From contig NZ_QFHO01000001.1 in the NCBI RefSeq assembly GCF_004920835.1, positions 186,001 to 250,000 of the forward strand: a stretch of DNA of 64,000 nucleotides, written 5' to 3'. Under the pieces are notes generated by a model that saw nothing but the letters and a program-made list of their open reading frames with translations, ran no database searches and was not told where the DNA came from. Made by a program: the position numbers and the translations under genes. The stretch comes from Stenotrophomonas maltophilia. GTDB taxonomy: Bacteria; Pseudomonadota; Gammaproteobacteria; Xanthomonadales; Xanthomonadaceae. Positions 52,301 through 58,277 of the stretch are shown here, one piece after another. How positions within the stretch are numbered: position 1 is the first letter of the stretch; every line of letters begins with the position of its first letter.

Positions 52301-52696
52301 GACCTTCAGGCCATCCTTGCCCAGCCCATCGGCGATCACGAAGCCCGCCTCGCGGCGCGCCTGCCGTGCCTGTTCCTGCAGGCGCTGCTGCAGGGCGATG
52401 GCCTGCGCGGCCGTACCAAGGTTGTCGATCGACTGCTGCAGCTTCTGCCGTGCCGCATCCTGCTGCTGCGCGGGTAGTTGGAACTGGATCGGCACGCCAT
52501 TGGGCATGCGCCCGCTCTGTGCCGCCGCGCCCTGCGCCGCACCGCGCTCGGCGAACCAGCCGGGGCTGAACGCCTGTTGGGCCTGAGTGGCCGGAGCCAC
52601 CACGCTGCCCAGGGCCACGGCGACGGCCCAGGCCATCGGGTGGCTGCGCCACAGGGCAGCAGGGAAACGGGCGGTGGGCGAATGCGGGTGCGACAT
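40301..52696 (-). CDS. Giant two-partner-secretion exoprotein TpsA (filamentous-hemagglutinin family, DUF3739)
   Basis: 4131 residues from ATG 52696, with GAGG seven bases upstream. An extended signal peptide (to ATQAQ) precedes the TPS secretion domain (about 100-330; NLVAAAARISDAQF, NGTVFVANRNGVVFGNN). Thousands of residues of Gly/Ala/Asp-rich beta-helix repeats follow (SLSLEAGR-, DVSGG-, LLSAGSINV-like). The C-terminus (ANIQVQGESKGLPVLATVNV; VISVQILGFG) is the DUF3739 type. Residues near 2975-3065 hold two copies of a WGDESWVG-CX5C module. There is no VENN motif, toxin end or immunity gene, so it is not a CDI protein. The matching transporter is TpsB at 35678-37303. Likely a surface adhesin. 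Confidence 0.92.
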   Translation of the reverse strand: MSHPHSPTARFPAALWRSHPMAWAVAVALGSVVAPATQAQQAFSPGWFAERGAAQGAAAQSGRMPNGVPIQFQLPAQQQDAARQKLQQSIDNLGTAAQAIALQQRLQEQARQARREAGFVIADGLGKDGLKVDENPLTRGWINAREAIQSQAADGRVLVNIEQTADRAILNWETFNIGGNTTLNFLQNPDWAVLNRVNDPAARPSQILGQLKANGTVFVANRNGVVFGNNSQVNVRNLVAAAARISDAQFREQGLYSAEANTSALTDAVGKVMVERGARITTHEPTTATRGGGYVLLAGHSVENAGQIETRKGQTQLAAGDSFVIRRGVGTAQNTASTTRGNEIAPRFVADSTAGSVRNSGLIQAREGDITLAGRTVEQAGVAVATTTLNQRGTVHLLNSASDAAGSVTLASGSTTAVLLEDDGKSTALDSQRDALIRESAEQDKLRGGSNSGTFDNLSRLQDRREQSRIEVVSGGDVNFQAGALAVATGGQVIADASRRSYLDDGARVDVSGAVGVQVAMESNNVKVKVQGNELRDSPDNRDSGKLISSEVWIDRRQLIEVAAGTGGYDGTRWYAGGGLLEVGGYLDNQGHSISEWAAQGGTVQLAGKEVVSHAGSRINLAGGSLDVQSGVVQQSWLRGRDGQLYRLDDAPAEMLYDSLYQGYEVKQERWGVTESFRNPLVAPTQRFDNGYTVGRDAGRLLISAPTAVLQGQVDTVAFQGLQQTRRPDQGQDGYAQAQTAAARNAQLWLGRFDNNGRSAVFDSQIRIGALQADTRSWTLQAPIGETQRNTVWLDSEVLSAQRWGQVDLASAGRIDLDGTLRLQEGGRLGLTASRVGFGGTVQIAGGQVEAGNLLPALGGPSALLRSGRGAVDVAAGARIDLGGGWSNALAAPEGGPAQAWIDGGQVRFNSSHDIAVGEGATILVDAGGAIDASGKGRVGKGGSVSLLAASTEVATDGSGRIRIGDGARFSALGNGSGNFTLATGGAVSIGAPGTDASAASLQLQPALFRSGFAGYDIAGHNGLTVEEGTRLQVERPALRLAEGAQQALAREQGVQTWTPSLYEADPASGRVSQRGGASLALRAGHLLSTADLRVGKGARIEVDAGQSIELFSAGNLDVAGSLKAAGGRIRLDEAFDPTGVRGDQRRERRWTIAEGALLDVSGDSVSLPDARGTLRGQVRKGGTIEIGGALDWEDQDNVRHLPPDTFVVVERGARLDASGASALLDIDGSGRTRVDSDGGSIVLRAGNALYLQGDLDAAAGGDGARGGTLGVAFGGGTYGRTADGKEVLAPRVISLTQHAAQTADLPARLEYGHAALSMGQIEAGGFDHLALFGDIRALGDVNLRMDQSLRIQGLNERYLGLVPGNSEGGRLQLAAPYVRLAQGRWWQPAGEGTLRPLEAAFDSGRQHRLDVSADLIDLRDVTWLAGFDQVALRSRGDIRMLAPVASSSLVSTLASPGSIDISAARMYPAARAKGRIVAGVPDIGPSGLSWQNPDAVLRIHGIAGGAQPAPDSAFGSLELVAATVVQGGNVQAPWGHVQLGGREFNADAASRVDLLAGSVTSVSGAGLQLPFGGTVDGVGWRRNGADFDVLGPGSTNIPIGIDIVANAFNGVAGSVLDVSGGGELSGAAFVAGRGGSVDILRHALADANPRYRFSGSDNAVYAIMPGRSGTQAPQAVADGSADPRIGQQIVIPAGVPGLPAGTYTLLPASYALQKGAFRVEVGAESAVGSRQAVATGTGSWRVSGHQAQSLGGGVSSLLTDLVLTPADVVRRHASYNETSYSTFVQGVAERRGEALRWRPTDAGNLNLALGEGAGRSSVPAAIFQGVSRFNAGSNDGRGGTLSVNLLTSNDAMLEIVTEGGSAGSGSGATVFDSALNAFRPETMLIGGVLRRDATTHSLEGRAQHIVVRNGVNLTAQEVLLSAAFGGKGILVEQGASIDTLTGANTSRVAQPTAPYLVSGGLLAVSNQRLTALSAQGGSAGGPVAIDIGGCVVDCNGQTRLLSAGSINVVTDGALSIGDAVSYGTRQLGLGMSALNLGSAEAIAVAAAAGGLPAGMTMNQEVLQRLLRGNTATGAPALEALSLTARDAINVFGSVDLDTRDSATGRSSLRSLVLGAPAIHGYGTATDRARIFADTLIWDGTLAGTTLPGGEQTQPAGEAMVGRLGQGQLEINTRVLELGRAPFTRPSSSVAADRQVLGFAGATLAASDRMLFSGKGSLDVFQRQGDYVAGSGWQFSGGALDIVTPLLTGSAGAQLAIRNGGTVQVRGAAATAGSDALGAELSITAERVVIDSRVALASGRFEANARQGMALGSNAMLDMAGRKVSLFDVDKYSWGGDVALSSRDGDIVADAASRIDLSARNNRGGRLTVAALGPQGGRVDLAGTLLGGASGRYDAGGTEVPYDGGELVVRARQLQDFSGLNTRLTAGGITGGRTFQLSEGDLVIGDEVKARNVDISVDGGSLLVNGRIDASGEQVGSIRLSARDVLRIDGALDAHGSALRVDSYGKIIDSPNRAMIELTSASGSLQLGAISSMDLRAGTSVATGSSPGQNDGRARGSVKLNVPRVGSNDAAIDVASGIRIAGAADVQVNAFRSYDSAPLASAPDVHGHRPQVINQHWLDTVVDPDNSQWMNAALTNTVLQQRTAALGSYRLRPGVQIVARTSSDNPRGDLVVAGDIDLSGYRYGPQSNRTDPARRGFGESAALVLRAEGDINVYGSINDGFAPPPANPDEDGWVLLEGRSAGTPNTAFGGDLIVPGEGVQLQRGTEFRAGATLNYALPFEAVTLPAGTVLPAEMRLSGPLLLPAGTVLGAAVTTAGGEVVAAGTVLAQALTLQAGARLGAGFRLRAPAPVAAQVWPAGVALPMAMKLSGALDLHAGAIIPSMTKVELAGDAPVKLRPADASGRQGRNWALAAMLPEGTTSWDLTAVAGADTTAADPRTRSWGSDGSIVLADSHYSTIGTVTTTTEWKGDRVITLDGSLNLWGDESWVGKPVADLARELGLTENEVCESGPNCGPAPRLVDKEGSLAWWGDESWVGRPATELGAEMGMSEEEICAAMGYCYGGGTLTEVTTYGKRLGSPAWSVLRTGKGDLALLAAQDVRMKSGFGVYTAGAPTLLGDGSDPQFNPVRTAAPWHTSLLGRNQVSGNYDAALASYRAWYPDHGGDVRVEAGRDIIGDAWTARSESGTAQRDQAGHSSAAVGGWLWRQGTGTTEGVQATPTSWWINFGTYSTVGAEADAAPRMVGFTGFGTLGGGNLSLEAGRHAGVLDPMGNALGLLTAPHSSAIVAAVGSTGRVSNGELHLTGGGDLTLRSGGALNPGLRASAQQPEGFLQDLDLNGAVTNLRGSTLLQAARIGGLSAIQSSYGMLGLKDPFVADAPVAMAGPLLILGDSTARLQARGDIVLGGAADAGRVPTANYNDVVLGDGQHAAGTTWFSLWTRGTALDLFSVGGNLAPSLAGSLHATGSNMFAEGVALREQSVPASINYWLYPSRFSAVAASGDIISATLRGLGPGATTGDVILLAPSASGRLDVLAGGSIHAATNATGIARSGSDARLPGPLDPAFMAQQGVSRTRVSHNLSNDGVQGPDPAAMLPLFAFGPSTPTTGALTSRPTSPSRFYAVAGDIIGLGSGGRRQLRRNIGEESRTLFDWYEAGSAVQLRAGRDVINANVTALNTSGTDISGIEAGRDIIRSNLTVAGPGNVEVSAGRQLRQEEAGSIVSLGGVVQGDARPGASIAVTAGNQGIDFDALRTRYLDPANLADPAQSLASQPGKAVKIYDQELKQWLQQRFGLTVDGAEALAAFDRLPSEQQRIFLRQVYYAELREGGREYNDRNGPRVGSYLRGREAIATLMPDKDAAGATIQRTGDILMYGGSGVRTEAGGNIELMAPGGQIVVGVQGVVPPASAGLVTQGQGDIRLFSQDSVLLGLSRVMTTFGGDILAWSEQGDINAGRGSQTTLLYTPPRRVYDGWGNVILSPQAPASGAGIATLNPIAEVPPGDVDLIAPLGTIDAGEAGIRVSGNINLAALQVLNAANIQVQGESKGLPVLATVNVNALASASAAANSASQAAQDVMRKSQDDARRNQPSVISVQILGFGSGTSSIAPPARGTTANSGYDANSAFQFPQASHDDGTQRR

Positions 52697-52801
52697 CGGG
52701 GACCTCGTCAACCTGATGGGCCGCGTCGGCGGCGGCGTGTGTACGGATGGGCCTGCGCGAGGCACGCCCTGCACCTCATAGACGGTGGCGGCGGCGTGAA
52801 G

Positions 52802-52819
52802 ACGACAGGCGCATCACGG
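52802..52819 (-). promoter_or_regulatory. Weak Pho-box-like site upstream of tpsA
   Basis: On the minus strand CCGTGAT-GCGC-CTGTCGT resembles two PhoB 7-mers (5/7 and 6/7 to CTGTCAT) at 11-base spacing, but the spacer is GC-rich. It lies about 105 bases before the tpsA ATG and just downstream of the terminator of the preceding gene. Candidate only. Confidence 0.35.
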
Positions 52820-52842
52820 TCATGCAGCGGACATACGCAGAA

Positions 52843-52866
52843 GGCGCCGGCATTGCTGCCGGCGCC
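52843..52866 (-). terminator. Terminator-like hairpin after the first DING gene
   Basis: GGCGCCGGC (52843-52851) pairs perfectly with GCCGGCGCC (52858-52866) over a 6-base loop. On the minus strand TTCT follows. It lies 36 bases after the DING-like stop and before the tpsA promoter region, so it should separate the two transcripts at least partly. Confidence 0.65.
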
Positions 52867-52902
52867 CTTGTGCACTTCCTGCAACTACCAAAGCAATTGC
52901 AG

Positions 52903-54090
52903 TTACAGCGGACGGCCGATGCCCGAGCAGGTGCCGGGATTGTTCAAAGCAGCGGGGTTGCTCGCGGCCACGAAACGCATACGGATCGCATCACGCCAGG
53001 CCTTGTTAAGCGGAATGAAATTGTGCGCGCCGATGGCGGCATCGTTCGGGCCCTGCTCGACGCCGTTGACCACGACACTGCCGTAGAGTCGCGAAAGCGC
53101 TCCGCGGACTCTTGCGGCCAACAGTACATCCTTGTAGCACTGCCCAAACAGGAGATTGGTGGTACCCACGATTGGATATCCTGAGCTCGGGTTGCCGAAC
53201 CACGGCACCCAGTTCGCTGGGTTCTCGGCAGCGGCACCGGCCGGCGGTGGCACGTTGTCCAGTGTCGCTTGAGTACTCACGTCCTTTGGAGAGAAGCCCT
53301 TGACCTGTGCAACTCGAGTAGCATCCGAGAGATCAAGAGACAGGTCTGGACCTGTGTATCCCATTGTTCCGACGGTCGTAAAAATGGCGGCGTACACCGC
53401 CGCGTCACCGGACGCCGGAGCTGCAACAAAGTTCTCGGGAACACTAGTGAACAGATTGGCGAAGGTCGACTGCACCGAAAACGCCGGCACGCCGTTGGTC
53501 AGCTTCAGCGTGGTGCCTGAGACATCGGCCGGCTGGCAGGCGCTGGTCAGGAAACGGGCCAGCAATTCAGTGGCGCCGCTGCTCTCGCCACGGTAGACAA
53601 CCCGAATGGTGCCGGTGCGGGCGCTGTCGATGGTCGACCAGTTGTTGATCTTGCCGGAGAATATCCCGCAGATCCGGGTGACCGACAGGTCAATTGCTGA
53701 ACCAGGCTTGTTGAAGGGAATAATCACCGGAGCCAGCGCAACCGGAATCTGGATCAATGCCCCATAACGGGTGGGATCACCAGCCCGGTTGAAGGTGCTG
53801 TTGTAGCTGTACAACTCGGTGCTGCTCAGTACCGCATCGCTGCCAGCAAAGTGGACAGTCCCCGTCGTCGAAAACAGTGATGGCTCATTGCTCAGGAATG
53901 CCCGCTTGCCGACGCCCGAGCTGGTAGGGACGTAGCTGAACGAGGTCGGAAGAATGCTGTCCGGACTGCCTTGGTACAGAGCTGCGGGCATTGTCGCGCC
54001 ACCGCCCTGGACAAGAATTTGGGCATCTGCTTCTAGCGTTCCGACCAACACGCAACTGGCGAGCCAGAAAGCCTTCAATAGCAAGTTCAT
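52903..54090 (-). CDS. DING/PstS-like secreted phosphate-binding protein, copy 1 (diverged)
   Basis: 395 residues from ATG 54090; signal MNLLLKAFWLASCVLVG, cleaved near DAQ. The mature start VQGGGATMPAALYQG is the DING-family N-terminal signature. Phosphate-site motifs of PstS-like proteins are present: HFAGSDAVLS, YRGESSGATELL and MGYTGPD. It is clearly a tandem paralogue of the next gene, with the same last residues (NNPGTCSGIGRPL without the first variants) and the same first 30 or so bases after the stop. Its base composition is visibly less GC-rich than its partner, suggesting relaxed selection or separate history. Probable substrate of the adjoining type II system; could bind phosphate or have phosphatase activity as some DING proteins do. 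Confidence 0.82.
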   Translation of the reverse strand: MNLLLKAFWLASCVLVGTLEADAQILVQGGGATMPAALYQGSPDSILPTSFSYVPTSSGVGKRAFLSNEPSLFSTTGTVHFAGSDAVLSSTELYSYNSTFNRAGDPTRYGALIQIPVALAPVIIPFNKPGSAIDLSVTRICGIFSGKINNWSTIDSARTGTIRVVYRGESSGATELLARFLTSACQPADVSGTTLKLTNGVPAFSVQSTFANLFTSVPENFVAAPASGDAAVYAAIFTTVGTMGYTGPDLSLDLSDATRVAQVKGFSPKDVSTQATLDNVPPPAGAAAENPANWVPWFGNPSSGYPIVGTTNLLFGQCYKDVLLAARVRGALSRLYGSVVVNGVEQGPNDAAIGAHNFIPLNKAWRDAIRMRFVAASNPAALNNPGTCSGIGRPL

Positions 54091-54138
54091 GAGATTGGCA
54101 ACTCCATGCCTTGTCTGGATACGGTCGTTCATACCGCA

Positions 54139-54164
54139 GTGCGCCGGCCTGACGGCCGGCGCAC
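54139..54164 (-). terminator. GC-rich hairpin between the two DING genes
   Basis: GTGCGCCGGC (54139-54148) pairs with GCCGGCGCAC (54155-54164). No T run follows on the minus strand, so it is either a weak terminator or a 3' stabilising stem that favours the upstream copy 2 over copy 1. Confidence 0.45.
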
Positions 54165-54188
54165 GCGGAGAACACTTCTATGTCGCAG

Positions 54189-55382
54189 TTACAGCGGACG
54201 GCCGATGCCCGAGCAGGTGCTCGGATTGTTCACCGCACCGGCGTTGGTGGCGGTGGCGAAGCGAGCACGGACCGCATCGCGCCAGGCCTTGGTCAGCGGG
54301 ATGAACTTGTGCGCGCGGATGGCGACGTCGTTCGGGCCCTGCTCGACACCGTTGACCACGGTGCTGCCGTAATGGCGGGTCAGGAAGCCGCGCACGTTGG
54401 CCCCCACGGTGGCGTTCTTGTAGCACTGGCCGAACACGAAGTTGGTGTAGCCAGCGATCGGATAGCCCGCGCTCGGGTTGCCGAACACCGGCACCCAGTT
54501 CGCCGGGTTCTCGGCAGCGGCACCGGTCGGCGGCGCAGCGGTTTCCAGCGTGGCCTGCACGCTCACTTCATCCGGCGAGAAGCCCTTGACCTTGGCGACC
54601 TTGGTGGCGTCGGTCAGGCTCGGGATGACGTCCGGGCCGACATAGCCAACGCGGCCGTCAACGGCATAGACGGCGTTGTACAGCGCGGTGCCACCGGTGG
54701 CCGGTGCGGCGATGAAGTTCGACGGCACGGTGGTGAACAGGTTGGCGAAGGTCGACTGCACCGAGAACGCCGGCACGCCGTTGGTCAACTTCAGGTTGCT
54801 GCCCGACACGTCAGCCGGCTGGCAGGCGCTGGTCAGGAAGCGGGTCAGCAGTTCGCTGGTGCCGCTGCTTTCGCCACGGTAGACGACCTGGATGTCACCG
54901 GTACGGCCCAGGCCCGCCAGCTGGCTCCAGCTGGTGATCTTGCCGGAGAAGATGCCGCAGATCTGGGTCACCGACAGGTCAACGGCCGAACCGGCCTTGT
55001 TGAACGGAATCGTGACCGAGGTGGCCACCGACGGAATCTGCACCAGGGCGCCGTAGCGGTTGGCATCGCCGGACACGTTGTAAGTGCTGTTGTAGGTGTT
55101 CAGTTCGGTGCTGCTCAGCACCGAATCGCTACCGGCGAAGTGCACGGTGCCGGTGGTGGAGAACAGCGCCGAGTTGTTTTCCAGGAAGGCCTTCTTGCCG
55201 GTACCCGAGCCGGTCACGGCGTAGCTGAAGTTGGCCGGCAGGATGCTGTCAGCCGAACCCTTGTAGAGGTCGGCCGGCAGCGAGGCACCGCCACCGGTGA
55301 CGGCGGTCTGCGCCGAAGCGGCACCGGCGGTGGCCAGCAGCGCGGTAGCAACCAGCGCGGCCAGGGTCTTGTACTTGTTCAT
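54189..55382 (-). CDS. DING/PstS-like secreted phosphate-binding protein, copy 2
   Basis: 397 residues; ATG 55382 has AGGAG six bases upstream. Signal MNKYKTLAALVATALLATAGAASA; mature start AVTGGGASLPADLYKG. HFAGSDSVLSS, YRGESSGTSELL and VGYVGPD are the ligand-loop motifs of PstS/DING proteins. Four Cys (ICGIF, SACQP, GQCYK, TCSGIG) likely form disulfides in the secreted form. No membrane anchor or PstCAB genes nearby, so it does not look like a transporter subunit. Located just downstream of gspF on the same strand, as DING/alkaline phosphatases are near hxc genes in Pseudomonas. Confidence 0.85.
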   Translation of the reverse strand: MNKYKTLAALVATALLATAGAASAQTAVTGGGASLPADLYKGSADSILPANFSYAVTGSGTGKKAFLENNSALFSTTGTVHFAGSDSVLSSTELNTYNSTYNVSGDANRYGALVQIPSVATSVTIPFNKAGSAVDLSVTQICGIFSGKITSWSQLAGLGRTGDIQVVYRGESSGTSELLTRFLTSACQPADVSGSNLKLTNGVPAFSVQSTFANLFTTVPSNFIAAPATGGTALYNAVYAVDGRVGYVGPDVIPSLTDATKVAKVKGFSPDEVSVQATLETAAPPTGAAAENPANWVPVFGNPSAGYPIAGYTNFVFGQCYKNATVGANVRGFLTRHYGSTVVNGVEQGPNDVAIRAHKFIPLTKAWRDAVRARFATATNAGAVNNPSTCSGIGRPL

Positions 55383-55506
55383 GATCTTCTCCTGAAGGGT
55401 TTACTGCGAAGGGAAACACCAAGGGAGGAACGGTCACTACACGCCTGCTGCCGCCGAGGGCCTCCCAGCCCACTCTGCGGCGACGTGTCCATGCTGGTCT
55501 GCGCCG

Positions 55507-55576
55507 ATGACAGGCCGCTTAAGAAACCTGTGGAAGATCGAAAAAAGGTGTGGAGGATTGTGTGGAGAATCGAAAG
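55507..55576 (-). promoter_or_regulatory. Promoter-region repeats upstream of DING copy 2
   Basis: A perfect CTGTCAT half site (minus strand, 55513-55507) lies near three TGTGGA repeats (plus strand, 55529, 55549, 55561). TGTGGA-AGATCGAAA and TGTGGA-GAATCGAAA form a longer direct repeat 32 bases apart. The stretch is AT-rich against its surroundings and is the obvious place for the DING promoter. The second Pho half site is not convincing. Confidence 0.4.
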
Positions 55577-55595
55577 CGTCCCGCGCTGCGCGCTC

Positions 55596-55618
55596 GCCGG
55601 GCATGGCCCGGTGCTACC
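55596..55618. repeat. SMAG hairpin downstream of gspF
   Basis: CCGGGC-ATG-GCCCGG followed by TGCTACC (GGTAGCA on the minus strand). A single repeat unit 19 bases after the gspF stop; may cap the gsp transcript. Confidence 0.75.
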
Positions 55619-55636
55619 CGTGATGGGCGTCGCGCA

Positions 55637-56836
55637 TCACTGCACCAATTGGTTCATTTCCATGATCGGCATCAGCACCGCCAGCACGATCGTCAACACC
55701 ACGCCGCCCATCACCAGGATCATCGTCGGCTCCAGCAACGCAGTCAGTGCCATCGCGCGACGCTCGATCTCGCGCGAGATCGTCTGCGCGGCGCGATCCA
55801 GCAGAGGCGCCAGCGAACCGGTCTTCTCGCCACTGGCCACCAGGTGCACCAGGATCGGCGGATACACCTTCTGCACCTTCAGCGCAGAGCCAAGCGCGGC
55901 ACCTTCGCGCACTCGCGCGGACACATCATCTGCACAACGCGCCAGCAACGCATTGCCCAGGGTCTGCCGGGCAGCTTCAAGCGCACGCAGCAGCGGCACG
56001 CCAGCATCCAGCAGGATCGCCAATGTCGAGGCGAAGCGCGCACTGTTCACGCCCAGCACGAAGCGCCCGACCATCGGCACCCGCAGCAGCATCGCGTCCC
56101 ATCGCAGGCGCAGCTCGGGCTTGCGCAGGGCCAACCGCCAGGCCACCACCAGCGCAGCGATGCCCAGCCCCGCCCACACGCCCCAGCTGCGTACGAACGC
56201 GCTGGCGGCCAGCATCACTTGCGTGAGCATCGGCAGCGTCTGCCGCGCCTGTACGAACGCAGTCACGACCTGCGGCACCACGTAGCTGAGCAGGAAGATC
56301 ACGATCGCCACCGATACCAGGCTGATCGCCGCTGGATAGATGAAGGCGGTCAGTACCTTGGCCTGCAGCGCATTGCGTTCTTCGATGTAGTCGGCCAGGC
56401 GCTCCATCACCCGTGCCAGATCGCCGGAGTCTTCGCCTGCTCCTACCAGCGCCCGATAGATCGGCGGAAAATCGCGTGGCCGCGCTGCCAGCGCCACGGT
56501 CAGGCGCTGGCCGGCGCGCACGTCGGCGCGTACCGCGGTGAGCGCCTGCGCAACATGGGGGCGTTCGGCCTGCTCGATCACCGCGCTCAATGCGCCTTCC
56601 AACGGCAGGCTGGCTGCCAGCAGGCTGGCCAGCTGGCGCGTAGCCCAGGCCAGCTCGCTGGCAGACAGCCGGCGAGCGCCCCAGCCACTGCCGGCACTGC
56701 GCGCGGCGCTTACCTGCACAGGGGTCAGCCCGCGCCCGCGCAACAGCTGGCGCGCACCGCGCGGGCTGTCGGCATCCAACTGCCCCTTCTCGATGCGGCC
56801 CTGCGCGTTGGCAGCCTGGTAGTCGAACAGTGCCAT
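55637..56836 (-). CDS. gspF: Type II secretion inner-membrane platform protein GspF
   Basis: 399 residues with two homologous cytoplasmic helical domains (LASLLAASLPLEGALSAV and LAILLDAGVPLLRALEAA) and three membrane helices (about 165-190, 220-240, 370-390). Typical N-terminus MALFDYQAANAQGRIEKG. Couples the ATPase to pseudopilus growth. Seven bases after gspE; last gene of gspG-K-L-M-D-E-F. Confidence 0.93.
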   Translation of the reverse strand: MALFDYQAANAQGRIEKGQLDADSPRGARQLLRGRGLTPVQVSAARSAGSGWGARRLSASELAWATRQLASLLAASLPLEGALSAVIEQAERPHVAQALTAVRADVRAGQRLTVALAARPRDFPPIYRALVGAGEDSGDLARVMERLADYIEERNALQAKVLTAFIYPAAISLVSVAIVIFLLSYVVPQVVTAFVQARQTLPMLTQVMLAASAFVRSWGVWAGLGIAALVVAWRLALRKPELRLRWDAMLLRVPMVGRFVLGVNSARFASTLAILLDAGVPLLRALEAARQTLGNALLARCADDVSARVREGAALGSALKVQKVYPPILVHLVASGEKTGSLAPLLDRAAQTISREIERRAMALTALLEPTMILVMGGVVLTIVLAVLMPIMEMNQLVQ

Positions 56837-56843
56837 GCAGGCC

Positions 56844-58277
56844 TCAATCGTCGCCGGTAACGCGCAGGATCTCTTCCAGCGTGGTCACCCCGCTGTCGAC
56901 CCAGCGCTGGCCATCCTGCCGCAACGTGCGCATGCCGGCACGCCGTGCCGCCTCGCGCAGCGGGGGCTCACCCTGCCCTTCATGGATCAACGCGCGTACC
57001 CGGTCATCGACCACGAACAGTTCGTGGATACCGGTTCGCCCGCGATAGCCGCTGTTGGCGCAGGCCGCGCAGCCCACTGCAAGCCACACGGTACGGCCCT
57101 CGTCGTCCACCTCGGCGCGCCGGCACTGCGTGCACAGCCGCCGCACCAGCCGCTGCGCCAGCACGCCGCGCAGCGACGAGGCCAGCAGGAACGGTTCCAC
57201 GCCCATGTCGGCCAGGCGGGTCACCGCCGAGATCGCGTCGTTGGTGTGCAGGGAGGCCAGTACGCCATGGCCGGTCAGCGACGACTGCACGGCAATCTGC
57301 GCGGTCTCGAGATCGCGGATCTCACCGATCATGATGGTGTCCGGATCCTGGCGCAGGATCGCACGCAACGCGGTACCGAAACTCATGCCGATGCGCGCGT
57401 TGACCTGGATCTGGCCGATACCAGCGAAGTCGTACTCCACCGGGTCTTCCACGGTGAGGATGTTGCTGGTGCTGCTGTCGAGCTGGCCCAGCGCCGCGTA
57501 CAGCGAGGTGGTCTTGCCGCTGCCGGTCGGCCCGGTGACCAGCACGATGCCGTGCGGCTGCCGGATCAATCCGGTGAACGTGGCCAGGGTGTCATCGGCC
57601 ATGCCCAGGCGCTGCAGCTGCAGGCGCCCGGCATCCTTCTCCAGCAGTCGCAGCACGGCGCGCTCGCCATGCCCGGTCGGCACGGTGGAGACGCGGATGT
57701 CCAGCGGCCGCCCACCCACGCGGATCGCGATGCGCCCGTCCTGCGGCAGGCGCTTCTCGGCGATATCCAGGTGGGCCATGATCTTGATGCGCGATACCAG
57801 CGCCGCGTGCAGTGCGCGCCGCGGCTGCACCATGTCGCGCAGGGTGCCGTCCACCCGGTAGCGCACCACCGAGTGGGTCTCGAACGGCTCGATGTGCAGA
57901 TCGCTGGCGCCATCGCGTGCGGCCTGTGCCAGCAGCGCGTTGATCATGCGGATCACCGGTGCATCGTCCTGCGCATCCAGCAGATCGGTGACCTCCGGCA
58001 TGTCCTGCATCAGCCGGTCCAGATCCACTTCACTTTCAGCAGCCCCGACCACGGCAGCGGCATCGCCGCCATCACGGTACTGCTCACCCAACCGCTGCTG
58101 CCAGGTCGCAGCATCCAGCGCCTGGAACGGCAGCGGACCATGCCGGCGCCGCAGTTCTGCCACGGCCCACGCCGCAGTTTCGGCGGTGCCCAGCAACACG
58201 GGTTCGCCGCTGGCCTCGGACAGCATCACGCCATGGCTGCGCACCCAGGCATACGGCAGCGGTGCGGCGGCGCTCAC
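56844..58277 (-). CDS. gspE: Type II secretion ATPase GspE
   Basis: 477 residues from a GTG that overlaps the gspD stop (GTGA). Walker A GPTGSGKTT, Asp box (ILTVEDPVEY), Walker B (IMIGEIRDLETA), His box (LTGHGVLASLHTND) and the C-terminal CxxC pairs (LCTQC and GCAAC) that bind zinc. The N1E part is short compared with Xanthomonas XpsE. Powers pseudopilus assembly. Confidence 0.94.
   Translation of the reverse strand: MSAAAPLPYAWVRSHGVMLSEASGEPVLLGTAETAAWAVAELRRRHGPLPFQALDAATWQQRLGEQYRDGGDAAAVVGAAESEVDLDRLMQDMPEVTDLLDAQDDAPVIRMINALLAQAARDGASDLHIEPFETHSVVRYRVDGTLRDMVQPRRALHAALVSRIKIMAHLDIAEKRLPQDGRIAIRVGGRPLDIRVSTVPTGHGERAVLRLLEKDAGRLQLQRLGMADDTLATFTGLIRQPHGIVLVTGPTGSGKTTSLYAALGQLDSSTSNILTVEDPVEYDFAGIGQIQVNARIGMSFGTALRAILRQDPDTIMIGEIRDLETAQIAVQSSLTGHGVLASLHTNDAISAVTRLADMGVEPFLLASSLRGVLAQRLVRRLCTQCRRAEVDDEGRTVWLAVGCAACANSGYRGRTGIHELFVVDDRVRALIHEGQGEPPLREAARRAGMRTLRQDGQRWVDSGVTTLEEILRVTGDD

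Noticed and set aside
40301..52696. Contact-dependent inhibition toxin (CdiA) interpretation of the giant exoprotein
   Set aside because: No VENN-type boundary, no variable toxin end and no small immunity gene after the stop; the C-terminus is the DUF3739 type.
54180..56285. 701-codon plus-strand frame opposite the DING and gspF genes
   Set aside because: Spans two real genes and the gap between them on the other strand; no coding signals of its own.
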